Below the pieces are notes generated by a model. It was not told the origin of the DNA. It did not search any database and saw only the letters and a program-made list of their open reading frames with translations. Shown piece after piece: positions 1 to 11,870 of a stretch of DNA of 33,076 bases. This DNA comes from Azolla pinnata. Lineage: Eukaryota > Streptophyta > Polypodiopsida > Salviniales > Salviniaceae. Both the position numbers and the translations under genes were made by a program. Where the stretch lies: assembly GCA_037176905.1 (NCBI GenBank), contig JBBBWG010000260.1, positions 5,331 to 38,406 of the forward strand, in the 5' to 3' direction. Each line of letters opens with the position of its first letter. Within the stretch, counting starts at the first letter, position 1.

Positions 1-869
1 TCAGAGGTCAGCTCTTTATCTAATGGAAATTCACTGTTTGCAGATCCATCATGGTTTTTATCAGCAAATGAAAAGGTCATCTATTGATTTCAAAAAACAC
101 ATTTTCCAATAAGAAGGGGATAGGCAGCACAGGTTATAAAACCATCAATGCAGAGGAAAAAGGAAGTGCTTGCTCTGCTCACGGATAAACGTCATATGAA
201 TTACAAACATTATGATTCGACTTACCTGACATCATCAGCTTGCTGGCGTTTGAATTTTCGAGAAGAAAATCCACTTCAACAAATGTTACAAGCGTAGCTT
301 TGATCCATCGAATTCTTTAAGGATTGTCCTGCGAAAACCTGGAAAAACAATGCACAATAGATTAAAAAAGATGAATGGGGAGGAAAACGACCAAGGCAAT
401 CCGAGAATGCAATGACGAAAGGGAAGCAGAGCAAGCAATGAAAGGATAAAAGCAGATGATGGAAGGATTTCTTACGGAATAAAGATGACAACGCAATCTG
501 TCGATTTAACAAAGGAGAAGGAAGAGAGAAGCAAAGAGAGAAAAAAATGTGCACGGCTTACTAGTCGCATCAAATCATCTGATCGGCAAACCAGGAGCGG
601 CGTGAAAGGACAAAATTGCGTACAAATTTTTGAGGGAGGGAAAAAGAAGAAGAAGAAGAAGAAGACATTACGCTCACAAATTTGGATTCGTTTTCCCTGA
701 TCCACTTCCCGAAAGAGAATTCGGCACGTACCTTCTGATGAGAAAGGAAGAGGAGATGAAGAAAGGGAGCAGGCTTCTCTTCCCCCGCTGCAGCGACGAG
801 ATGCATTAAGAAGGAGGAGAAGGAAGAAGGAGGAGGAGGAGCAGAAGAAGAAGAATGGCATTCCACCCG
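1..869. other. Intergenic sequence, no gene supported
   Basis: No open frame here has plant-like codon patterns or a family I recognise. Purine-rich microsatellites occur at about 638-666 (AAG repeats) and 760-853 (GAA and GGA repeats), which give low-complexity Ser/Phe or Lys/Glu translations on either strand. A splice-donor-like string (tcaggtaagt on the minus strand) lies near 225-234, but no exon can be attached to it. Confidence 0.5.
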
Positions 870-1520
870 CGCATACATACATGTGCATGCATGCATGCAC
901 GCACACATACATACATACATGCATACACACATACATACATGTGCTTATGCATGTATGTGCATGCGCATGCATACGCACTATGCATGCGTGTCGACATGCC
1001 CTGCATGCATGCACATGCATCCATAGAAGAGCCCAATACATGCATAAGCCATTGGGTGCATCTACATACATGCACACGCGCCACACATGCATGCATGGAT
1101 GCATACATAGGCACGCACGCCCGCATGCATGCATGCAAACATACATGCACGCACACATGCATGCATGCATGTTACGCATGCCGACGCACGCATGCGTGCA
1201 TACGACCCATGCACACATACGTACGTACGTCCCACACCCACACATGCATGCATGCATATGCACACACGCACGCATACATACATGCACACACATGCATGCA
1301 CGCATACATGCATACGTACCACACCACACATGCATGCACGCATACATACATGCACACACATGCATGCGCGCATACATACATACGCACCACACCCACGCAC
1401 ACATGCATGCATAGACACATATGCACGCATACATGCATGCATGCATATGCACGCATACATGCATGCAAAACATACATGCATACACACACATGCTGACACA
1501 CCCATATGCACATACATATG
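870..1520. repeat. Alternating purine-pyrimidine (CA/TG, ATGC) array
   Basis: About 650 bases made almost only of alternating purine and pyrimidine steps such as acatac, atgcatgc and acgcacac. Longer units are visible: a ccacacc-type anchor followed by the same run of steps recurs near 1232, 1319 and 1387. All six frames stay open over long stretches only because the composition avoids stops, and they give Cys/His/Met-rich nonsense. Such sequence favours left-handed Z-DNA under negative supercoiling. It is on the opposite strand sense to the TG-rich array at 22455-22780. Confidence 0.9.
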
Positions 1521-2868
1521 TGCTGCCTTGTCTGGCTTTTCTCTTTGGTCAGTTTCCCCCTCTGTTTCATTGTCGATCGTGGCGAGCAAAATCTGGAGGA
1601 GCAAATCCCCCAATCGCACCTACCTGATACTATTAACCGCATCAGATCTCCGTGCGTGAACTGTGCTCTGGTCGATACAGAACACTCCAATCCCCTCATC
1701 TCTGGAGGCATATCCCAAATCGAGAATCTTTTCTATGTTATTTAGCGAGAAAGAGAGAGAGAGAGAGAGAGGATATATTTAACATTTTCTCAGGCCAATA
1801 TTGGCCCCATGTGACAATACGAACAATGATATTCGTATATGCCCACTCGTCTATGAGAGGGTGATGATAATTAAAAAATACAGTCATCTGATGAATGTTC
1901 GAACAAGGAAGATATTGTGTTGATAATGTGTCGAAAGAAACGGTTGAAAATGATAAGTAAACATTGAGAGAGAGAGAGAGATGATATCTTGGCTTGCCAG
2001 CTTGGCCCTGTAATCCTCGAGCCATCCCTGTCGATTGCTTTCTATGAGGCCATTTGATTCTCCATTTCCGGAGAGGGCGATTCTCATCAGATCTTCCCGA
2101 TTAAACAACTGCCAAACCTGAGGCGGGCAGCTAAAGCTGGTTCCAGCCGAAACACTAGGATCCAAAGCACTAGGAACCTTTGGCCGAAACATCGAGATCC
2201 AATCGCTCGAGTGGGACCTGATCGTGTTGGCAAAAGATTCGAAACCACATCATGTTCCCCCTGCAAGATCGATCGCGCACGTGAATCTTTGTCAGAGTGA
2301 TCAGTTTCTCCTCCGATGTCCGAGGCCAGAGGCTCTCGATGGTGTGTTACGAATCTTGCAAACCAGACACCCAATATAGCGCTCTCTATTAACACAGGCA
2401 ATGCGAAATCTCGATGCAGGTCACTCGAGCATCGAGATTCTCAAATTATCCCAAAGACACCCACAGAACATCATTCTAGACTTGTTGCAAGCTATTATGA
2501 TCATAGATTTTAATCGAGAATATGTGTGTGCGTTCGTGTTCGAGTGTTATTCGAGGATTAAAGATAAGATGTTAACATATAAAGTAAACCATTTGTTTTT
2601 TTTTAACTAATTATAGAATTAAATGGAAGATTCAGTTTAAAGTTGTATAACAAAATTATAAATTACATTTTAACGCCTATTAAAACTAAGAACTACAAAA
2701 TTAGTGCCTATTTTTAAAAACAAATGTTCCATTTATTGACAAACACAAAATCAATTAATTGTGAGCTCGATTAACATCAATTTAATAATCGATTAACCCT
2801 CGAATAATTTACTAACACGTTCCTCGATTAATTAGATTCTAAAATCATCAGCTTTTGTTTAATTGAAT
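1521..2868. other. Intergenic sequence with (GA)n tracts
   Basis: No gene is supported. GA dinucleotide runs lie at about 1746-1771 and 1966-1980. Two short minus-strand stretches (about 1630-1660 and 2070-2105) translate to related peptides ending DLMRLIVSG and DLMRIALSG, too short to call a gene. From about 2590 the sequence turns AT-rich up to the hairpin at 2869. Confidence 0.45.
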
Positions 2869-3028
2869 TTAGTAAGGGAATCGATCAAGATCAAGTAGTG
2901 GGAAGTGATTAGGAATAAAATCAAGTAACTTTATTCTAACGGTTTAGGGTTTAGGGAGAGACGAGTGGAAACTTGATTTTATTCCTAATCACTTCCCACT
3001 AATTGATCTTGATCGATTCCCTTACTAA
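2869..3028. repeat. Near-perfect inverted repeat (foldback hairpin)
   Basis: The left arm at 2869-2926 and the right arm at 2971-3028 are reverse complements over 58 bases with one mismatch (g at 2905 against the t expected from the right arm). The loop is 44 bases and contains a short telomere-like run (ggtttagggtttaggg). The outer ends read TTAGTAAGGG and CCCTTACTAA. No clear target-site duplication or known transposon end was recognised. It could be a young foldback or MITE-type element, or a hairpin RNA source. The high arm identity suggests recent origin or gene conversion. Confidence 0.9.
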
Positions 3029-3224
3029 TTGCGTGGGACACAACTACAATTTGTTTCCTCTTGTCTCTCCCTAACCTTAATCTGAAAATTTTCCGTTTTG
3101 ACCCTAATTTTAACCTTCACTGAGTTGTGAGTCTAACCTGACAACTACGAGTCTGAATTTCAACAACAATTTCCTAACAACTATAGAAAAAGATTAAGAG
3201 CTCTCATTTTACTGAAATCCTTGC

Positions 3225-4440
3225 TCCTCGCTCCTTCGCCTTAATTGTGGAATTAACTCGAACAATTAGCAATTAACAAATTAGCCCATTATCAATTAAC
3301 AATTCTCTAATTGGTTAAAAGTTAAGGGCTTGCTTACCCTGTGACATGAAATTCTCATTCTCATTCATTCTCTTCGTTCGTTGCATCTTTGACCTTAATC
3401 ATGAGAGGAACCCTGACAATCATCAATTAAGATTTTAGACAATTGTCAATCATAATTATACAGTCGATTACAAAGCAACATTTGCCACGATCCTCATTCT
3501 CACACATTCTCTTTGTCTCTATGTCCCTGACCCGAATGGAGATGAACCCTAACAACTAGCGATTAGCATTCAATCAATTATTTATCCGACTTAGACTTAG
3601 CATTAACCACGATTCATATTTGATGTGAACCCTGAGATTAACCCCAATAATAGATAAGATTAACATTTAATCAATTATCACATAACATTTATTTATTTGA
3701 TCTCGCTCTTTCTCGTTGTAGCTGCATCTCTGACTCGAATTGCAAGATTAATCCTAAAAATCAACAATTAACATTTATTGGATCGTCGATTAACATCTAA
3801 TGATTTTATTAAGAATTAACACGAACCATGTTCCGTCTTCGACATGGATTGCCAGATAAACCCTAATCGTTACTGATTAGCATTCAATCAACTGTCACTT
3901 AACAATTATTTATTCGATCCTCGCTCTCACTCTTTCTTTGTTTCTGTTTTGTCTCAAATTGCAAGACTTTTCCCAACAATAAACAATCGACAGTCGATTG
4001 ACTGTCAATTAACAACTATTTATTCGGGTTAAGAATTAACATTTGCCACGGCTTGTCTCGGACTTGAGCCGTGAGATGAACCTCGACAGTCAACGGTCAT
4101 CATTTAACCGATCGTCAGCTGACGACGATTTGTCCGATTAAAACATTCACCACGAAGCGTCTCTCGCCGGAGCGACGAGATTAACCCCGAAGCAAGCAAC
4201 GATTCGTGATTATTTGATGCGGATGAAGAGAAATACAGACGGTTTAACGACGTTCCGTTACTCTATCTAGCTCGAGTGGGCGAGATTAACCCTCTAAAAC
4301 TACGCAATTAGCATCTAATCAACGATAAGCCAAGAGATTAATCATCTGATTAAGCGCAAATTAACATTTACCACGAAATCCCTCTTCTCTCTTCGCTCTT
4401 CTGTTTTTGTTCGTCTCTGCGTCTTCTCTCCCATCGTTCA
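3225..4440. repeat. Degenerate tandem repeat, period about 108 bp
   Basis: A module with a pyrimidine-rich part (ctcgctctttctcgttg type), then a gaattgcaagattaaccc type anchor, then an AT-rich part (attaacatttaatcaatta type) recurs. The anchor 'gagattaaccc' or close variants starts near 3404, 3539, 3634, 3742, 3851, 3961, 4070, 4172 and 4279. The last five intervals are 102-110 bases. The other landmark, 'attaacatttgccacg', recurs near 3478, 4034, 4140, 4244 and 4369. Copies are strongly diverged. The last one merges into the pyrimidine-rich start of the transporter leader. Confidence 0.75.
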
Positions 4441-5038
4441 CATCTCGCGCGCGCTCTGCACAGAAATTAGGGTTCTTGGGAGGGGAGCGCCTCGATCCGC
4501 CGACACGCCTTTCGCTCGCTCTACGACTCCCCGATCTCTCCGATCTCCTCCTCGCTCCCTCTCGCGCCGAAAATCCTAAACAAAGCGTCCTCGGAGATCC
4601 TTCGTTTTTTTGCACCGTGCAAGATCTGGAATCCATCCGATCGCCCGTCTCGAAGCTGCTCCACCTCTAGATTGTCTCCAAATCTTTCATCTACCCGACG
4701 TCGTCATCCTCTTTTTCATCATCACCAGCTACGACATTCTTGATCCGTGTCATCACAGATCTATAGTAAGTTTCATAACCAGATCCTTTGATTCCACACT
4801 ACAAAGATAAGTTTCATAACCAGATCCTTTGATTCCATCCATAAAGATCGCGTCTTTACTTCAAACTGATGAAGATCAAGCACGGTTACCGATCTACTGT
4901 AAATCGACATGAGTAAAGCCGTCACTATTTGCTTTTACCTGCTGTTCGTCACTGATCAAGGAACTTTATCGTTGTTCATGGAATCCTGACTGGAAATTTG
5001 CTCTATGTTTTTTTGTTTCTTTGCTAGATTTTGTAGAT
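4380..5038 (+). promoter_or_regulatory. Leader (5' UTR) and leader intron of the transporter gene
   Basis: The stretch from about 4380 is TC-rich and free of the AT-rich repeat core, as plant leaders often are. A telobox-like AGGGTT is at 4469. A strong donor (gtaagttt) starts at 4766, and acceptors end at 5027 (tttgctag) or 5036 (tttgtag), just before the ATG at 5039. The first leader exon is therefore likely to end at 4765 and be spliced next to the start codon. The transcription start is not visible, and no convincing TATA box was found. Confidence 0.55.
4767..4837 (+). repeat. 41-bp-period tandem duplication over the leader-intron donor
   Basis: Thirty identical bases beginning taagtttcataaccag occur at 4767 and again at 4808. 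The first copy supplies the donor (gtaagt). In the second copy the preceding base differs (gataagt), so the GT is lost. The duplication is short and exact, so it is recent. Confidence 0.9.
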
Positions 5039-8000
5039 ATGAAGAATCTTGGGAACAGTCAATCACTCAATGGACGGACTGTGTCGAGGGCATATGATAA
5101 ATCATATGATCTCCGCAGAACTGACATGCCTTCAAAGAGGAAATTTCTCAATATCATTCTAGTGGTTGCAGATTGCTGCTTGCTCGGTATACAGGTATGA
5201 GATCCCAAATATCGGTATATAACCAAACCTAAGAATAAAAATCTAAGCAATCATTTGCGCTTTTGCGATTGCAAATGCTTTCAGTAACAACATCAAACAC
5301 ATGCCGATGCTTGGTCCAAGGGTTGAGAGCTATTGTTTTTCTTCAAATTGAGAAACATTTTTTGTAAATCGTTTGCACTTTCAGTAGCAATATGAAACAT
5401 TACATTGCTTGTGGTATATATCAAAACCTTAAGGGGGTCAAATTCTAGCCCTCAAATTCCTTATCTTTGAGATCTGTGAAGAAAGATAGCGTGCCCCTTG
5501 ATGCACAACACTGCAAAGGTTCTGAAGCATGAGATCTGTCGCAGTAACGTGAAAGTAGGCTAGCTAGTTTACATGATTGTTCGAGTTTCTCACATAGTGA
5601 TGAATTATTCTGAAACCCTTTTGGTGATCATAATCTCTTATTTCGATCCTTGGATATCCAACTTATCGAATGAGTAGTGGTGGTCAGCCTCAGGACTTAT
5701 TATAATAGTAATGCATCGTTATACTTGTAAAATCTCTGCCAAGTGATGGCCTGATTGCTTGTGATTTTTATATCCTGATCTATAAGTTTAATGATGCTGG
5801 GTGTAGCATGGCGACACTTGATGACTGTCTTAATTTGTTAGATAGAACAGTAAAATTCAATCTTTCCATGTGTCAGCGTGAGTAATTTTCTTTTTGGTCT
5901 TAATGTATGTGTGTAGGACTTAGGATTGTATGATGGTCTTGAACTATTATAGACCAAAGCTTCAAAACAATGAAATATTTTTTTATTTGATGTCAACCCG
6001 TAATAACACTTAATTTCCACTTTAATTGCAGCCTATCTTAGTTTATATGTCAAAGGTGGACGGAAAATTTCTATTCAGCCCTGTTAGTGTGAATTTTCTT
6101 ACCGAAGCAGCAAAAGTTGTTGTTACGATACTTATGCTGCTTGTTCAGGTTTGTATACTCTTCATAACTCAGTTGAAATGGGTATAATAGGAGGGGCGCT
6201 TCTTTTACTCATACAGATGTTAATAGCTGATAGGGGTTATATTGTGAATGGTTACGATATGCTGTCTGTATGTTTTTGAAGCTCATTGAAAATTAACGTG
6301 CATTTATGATCATATTTGTTGAAAACAAAGTACAGATAAACCCGTTGTGATTCAAGGTAGAACTGTCAGGGAATTAACTTCCAGCAAGCTAACTTCTCAT
6401 TTTCTTACGATGATGAGAACTGAAACAGCGGGGGGGCTCTGGTGGTTTTTAACGGTCTCTGTATGTCTTGGTCATTTAACTAATTGTATCATTTTCATCC
6501 AACTGCACCATCCTTCTCTAATGCGCAATGCTTCCATCTTTTAGTCCTACAATGCTATGCTAGCTTGATCTGGTTCAAGTGCTTTCAATATTTGAGTTTT
6601 AAAAAAAAATTGTGGATGGTGTATATTTGCAAGTTCACAGTGTATTAATGAATTTGTTAGAGTTTAATTAGTGGAGTCTGCTTGTGAAACAGGCTCGGAA
6701 TCGAAGGCCCGGAGAAAAGCCATTGATTTCCCTTCCTGCTATAATTCAGGTGAGGTAATGACGTGTTGTTACTCCAATTGTTCACTGCTTTTGGGTTGAT
6801 GGTACTCTTCATGCATGTAAGAAATCAACAACTTAATGCCTAAATACCTTATAGAGTAGGTCCCCTGTTGTACGATATAGTTCTTATTATGTATCAGGTG
6901 TGAATCCGATGTTGAGATTCTTTTGCTGTGCTAGATCCTGAAACTTGTCTCACCGCAATTGGCTTGTTGCTTATGATTGTCCATTTTGGTGACAATAATT
7001 AACTGCTTAAATTATTTTCTGCTGATTTGAGAATGAAAAAATGCCATTTATTCAGCAAGAAACGTGGGTATATATTTATTACAGGCTGGACGACTTAATT
7101 ATCTTCTTGCTGTCCCAGCCTGTCTATATGCAATCAACAACTACCTTAAGTTTGTTATGCAGGTACTTATATTTGTTCACTTTTCTGTCTGGACTTTCAA
7201 CAGTACTCATTTCTACTAATTTCCTTTCTGCAGCTTTATTTCAATCCTGCAGCTACAAAGATGCTCAGTAATTTGAAGGTAAGGCTTGACGACTTTTTTT
7301 GGGATAAATTTTATGATAATGATGTGAGCTAGTCAATGACGAATTTATAATTCAGCTTATGACATGTATATGTAGGTGCTTGTGATTGCCTTGCTACTGA
7401 AATTCATAATGAGACGCAAGTTCACAGTTATGCAGGTCTGTTACAATCACTCTTATGTAGTGGTGCATTTTCTAGGTGATTAACTTTGCTTTCTATGGAA
7501 TTAATATTTTGAAATGATTACCAATTTCAAAATTAGATCGAAGTAACAATAAGGACAATGAGGGCATACACAAATTCAGTATTATTGATGTGTAACGCAC
7601 CTGTGTATTCAAAATAAGGACAGTTTGGATCACTTCGAGGTAGTCGTGTGATCCAAATATTCAAAGTTCATAGATGGATGTGTCCACATTAATTTCTGTC
7701 TAGGCACTAAGGCTCAAAGATCCGTTGCTCGTGATGACAAGCATCAACTATCTATTTACCAGAGTGTTCTTTAAGCTACATAATTGGCAATTATTGAGAA
7801 TAAGGTCATGCAATTATCAAATGAGTGTTACTTATCAAAATATAAAAACTTCCCTAACTAGAAATTATTTAATTGAACAGTGGGAAGCTCTAGGGCTTCT
7901 TTTGATTGGAATAAGTGTCAATCAGTTACGGGCAACACCTACAGGAACTACGTTTGGTTTTCCAGAAGCAACCGGTGCCTATGTTTACACCTTATTTTTT

Positions 8001-10303
8001 GTAAGGGAAACCATGCTGACGATTCATCCTGTATAGCTCTTTTTTGGGTTGGTAACATATTATTTCAAGTGGTTAAGATGGTTTGAATACGTTATATAGA
8101 TCACAGTGCCATCTCTAGCTTCTGTATTCAATGAGTATGCTTTAAAGAGTCAGTTCGATACAAGCATATACCTTCAGGTGACTATGGATTTGCATATTCA
8201 TCATTTTGACTTTGTATGTGTTTTTTTACGAACTCAGTGAGACCCTGTTATCTTATGTTTTACAGAACTTGTTTCTATATGGTTATGGTGCAATCTTCAA
8301 TCTCATTGCAATCATTATAACAACAGCTTTTCAAGGTTTGGAACACTTATAGCTTGCATATAATGATTGTAAGGAATATGTATGTATTTTCTGTTTGATG
8401 GTTGATGTAAGATTCTGGCAGAAATGAATGTTAAATAACTGTCTGTATAGGTTAGCAATGTCTTAATTTGGTTACAACAGGCTGACTACACTTTGAATAG
8501 TTATGTAGAAACTTGGTGATTTGCTCTCACATTTTAGATTATATGAAGTGAATGATTGGTATATGTCTGGGATGCTACGGCTTACCTGTTTTCTGGCTAG
8601 ATCGCAGAGTAATCTGCCACTTCATGGACTTCGTACTCATTATATACTTCCTAACCTTTTTGTGTAATATATTTATGTGAATAAACACATTGGTGCCTTT
8701 GTTTGTTTCCTGAAGATTTAATTATGGAAGAGTTTTTTTACAGTTGCGCTGCATAGAGAATAAAATTTAAACTCACAGCAGGCATTACAAGCTCAATGCC
8801 TTCTGTTGCTGAATTCCATGCCTTCTGTTGCTTAGGAGGGAACCACCTGGACGTTTTTCAAGGGCATTCGAAAGCCACAATGTTGCTTATTCTTAACAAT
8901 GCAGCCCAAGGAATCCTTTCTTCCTTCTTTTTCAAATATGCTGGTATGGCTTTATCTCTAATAAAGTTTGAGTCTATGATGGTTTTGAAGGCTTTCTTAG
9001 TTGTGTGTAGTACTGATGCTATGATGGTTTTAAACCTCTGTTTAAGTTCAAGATGTAATTTTGATTTTTTTATGGTTTTGGCGGTAGGAATCTAAAGATA
9101 GAGATTTTAATGAACTTGGTTTTGGAAAAAGAATGATTATCTAGCACGTACCTCTTTTGAACTGTTGGTGGTAAATTTGCAATCATTGACATGGGCAGTT
9201 CTCAAGTACAATTTAGAAATGAATATTTTGTGGTATACAATATTTTATTCTGAAATTCTTTTTAAATACCAGATACAATCTTAAAAAAGTACTCTTCAAC
9301 AGTTGCCACCATATTCACTGGGTTGGCATCTGCAGCCCTCTTTGGACACACCCTGACGATTAATTTCATTCTGGGTGTTTCGATTGTCTTCATCTCCATG
9401 CATCAGGTAAAAAATACTGCTTCTAATTTCACTTGATGGGAAAGAAGCAGTTGTTTCTCATGGGGCTTGTGATTATTACTGCCATTCAATTTTTCAGGAA
9501 CTGTTTCATGAAATTTGCACTGGCCCTAAAAAAACTTGTTTTATGGTGGCAGTTCTTCTCATCACTCTCCAAACCAAAAGACAAGGAGGCTGACCAAAAC
9601 TCTTTAAATCATTTGGACAGTGAAATGAATACAATGTAATCATCTTTTCCCTGAGACATTACACACATTGGTTGAATGCTATGCTTTATTGATAACATTC
9701 AGCTGGAAGTAGCCTATCATACTGGTGACTGCCCTTATTCAATGTCATAGGATACTAACTGTTTCTTTTGGAATGAAATAATTTGCAAGCTATTTTAGGA
9801 TAGTTTATTTTCAGTTTTTTCTGGTTTCCCTTACAGCTGCGTTTCAAATTGCTTGTCCGGAATCTGCAAGCTATTTTAGGAATCTGCTCTCTTGCTTTCT
9901 TATTTTTTGTGATCCTACATTCTTGCAGGTCAAAGGACTCTTCACTATTAAATATGGCTGCAGGTGCAACAGAAGAGGTATGTATGATTTCATGTGCTTT
10001 TTGGCTATGTTGTCTTTCTAGGGAAATTCAACAATACGCCCACTTTTTAATGTGTTCACCACATTGTTCCAAGGTTTAGACAATTACTAGAATACACTAT
10101 TTGACGGCAAGGTATTCTGGTAATTGTTTTTAGTGCCTAGGAGCCTGTTTTGTTGAGTATACTGTCCCTTTCTCCTTTTCGTCATCATTGTGCTAACAAA
10201 TCAGCTATGATACAATGGCATTTTGCAGGCAACTCATAATATAAGCATCAGAAGTGATCTGGAACCACTTCTACCAGTCCATACCTCCCATGAATCAAGA
10301 TAA
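5039..10303 (+). CDS. Nucleotide-sugar transporter, CMP-sialic acid transporter-like
   Basis: Fourteen exons: 5039-5194, 6032-6148, 6693-6749, 7085-7162, 7234-7278, 7376-7435, 7881-8000, 8100-8177, 8266-8335, 8836-8943, 9273-9406, 9553-9635, 9929-9977 and 10229-10303. All introns are GT-AG and all phases agree, giving 409 residues, the usual length for this clade. Visible family marks are YMSKVDGKF (57-65), the hydrophobic [17 protein letters not shown] (117-133), NLKV (149-152), NEYALK (222-227) and [10 protein letters not shown] (289-298). About ten membrane spans are expected, with hydrophilic ends. It should sit in the Golgi membrane and exchange a nucleotide sugar for the nucleoside monophosphate. 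From memory it fits the Arabidopsis At3g59360/At2g43240/At4g35335 clade; the substrate is not predictable, since plants have little or no CMP-sialic acid. The start is the first ATG after the leader intron and matches the family N-terminus (SRAYD near residue 16). Confidence 0.93.
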
Positions 10304-11870
10304 AGATGGTGTTCTTGTTGCAACACATGAAATTTTGTGCCGAGAAGATACCTTTGGAATGTTGGATTTGACATGATATCTTGCCACACCAATGATTTTG
10401 GCATGGTAGGGCATTCATTGCGAAATTGTAGCTGAAACTGATGGATGGTAGTCCAGCTCCCTCTCCCCCCCACCCCCCTCCCCCCTGGCTCTTTCGGCCC
10501 TTTAATGATTTTGCAGGAAAATGAAGAATACTTCATTATCTAGCGAGACTAGAGGCAAGATATGATATATAACATTATATATAAAAATATTCTTTATTCA
10601 AGATTCAATGTATGTACATTTTTTGAGCAAAGCATTATGAAGTACTATCCTTGGGGTGTTCCGCCGAAGTTTTCGGATTTTCTGTTTCTGGTTTGCAGCT
10701 TGATATCGTAAGCAGACAACAGGCCATATTGGATTGTGGCCTGCCTGTGTACTTGTATATCGAGGAACAGGGCACTCTGCCATTCACTTGTTTCAAATAT
10801 ATAAATTTCCTATGATATTGTAGCATCATAGTCAACTAAAATGCTTGTATGATCAACTTGATTATCAATCAATCTTCGAGTAATTTTTGGTTGCAGTTTC
10901 GGTGATGCTCCACATCAGAAAATTTGGAGCAGAGTTGTAGGCGCTGGGACTTGTTGCGTGACCTGTGAAAGTCGCTACGAGAAATGGTTGAAGCAGAATA
11001 ATAACCTGTAACTAAAAATCCGGCGTGCAATGCGGATCGCTTCGAAGCAGTACCCCATTGGCATTCATCTCTCAGGTATGAACTTTGAAGGAATGAGTAT
11101 GTTTTCCTCCGTGTTCTACAGTTGTTCCTGAGATGCACTTACTTTGATCAAATTCTGACGTGGTCTTGTGCAACTGATCTGATATCAGAGAGTGTACTGA
11201 TGATGCGATGGTTGTTTGGAATGCGATTCGTGCGAATCACCTTCGGCATCTTCACCTTCTGACCCAGGTAGCTGTACCTTGGTGTATCATCCATCGTTTG
11301 TGTCGTCGAACCTTTTTGTTTCCTGCTTCATCGCCATCACCATTACACCATCTTCGTCTTACGGCTGTCGATTGTTGATTTAAGTCAGGTAACAAACACA
11401 TCTCTTTGTCGAAGCTTTGTTATATTATACAGAGAAGATCGGATTTGTGGGATAGGATGGGGTTGGAACTGAATTTGGTTATCTCCGGAGTATATACAGT
11501 TTTCCATTCTCTCACACAACACTCGGTAGTGCTCTCTCCTCGATTCGTAACGAGATTGTCGTTTCCAAACCATTTCGTAGTATGAGAGGAAAGGAAAACC
11601 CGCAACAGTCTGAATCGCTCGAGGTTTCTTGGGCGAGGCCAATACGACTCGTCGAGCTGATGCCGATGCGAGCACACGATTGGACCCCCACCTAATAAAG
11701 GTCTTGGGAGAACACAACGGAGCGCTCTCGCTTGAATAGAACTTGACGTTTGGCAGTCGAGAAAAGATTCAGGGACTTTGGATTTGCGGAATCCTAGCCA
11801 CTTGTTTCTTTTTACGCACTCGTCCAACCAAAGAATCTCGTTGGCTCTACGAGATCTAGACTTGAGTTCA
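10304..11870. other. 3' region of the transporter and unassigned sequence
   Basis: The transporter 3' UTR probably runs to about 10600-10650, where the sequence becomes AT-rich (ataaaaatattctttattc), but no exact poly(A) site can be set. A C-rich tract lies at 10460-10495. A + strand open stretch at about 10898-11011 (begins FGDAPHQKIWSRVV, ends at TAA) and another at about 11190-11265 look coding-like but match no family I know and cannot be joined. Between 11385 and 11830 overlapping minus-strand frames of 110 and 135 codons compete with each other; neither is recognised. Confidence 0.4.

Noticed and set aside
472..1711. Long overlapping open frames on both strands rich in Cys, His and Met
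   Set aside because: They follow from alternating purine-pyrimidine repeats that lack stop codons, are open in several frames at once, and have no domain.
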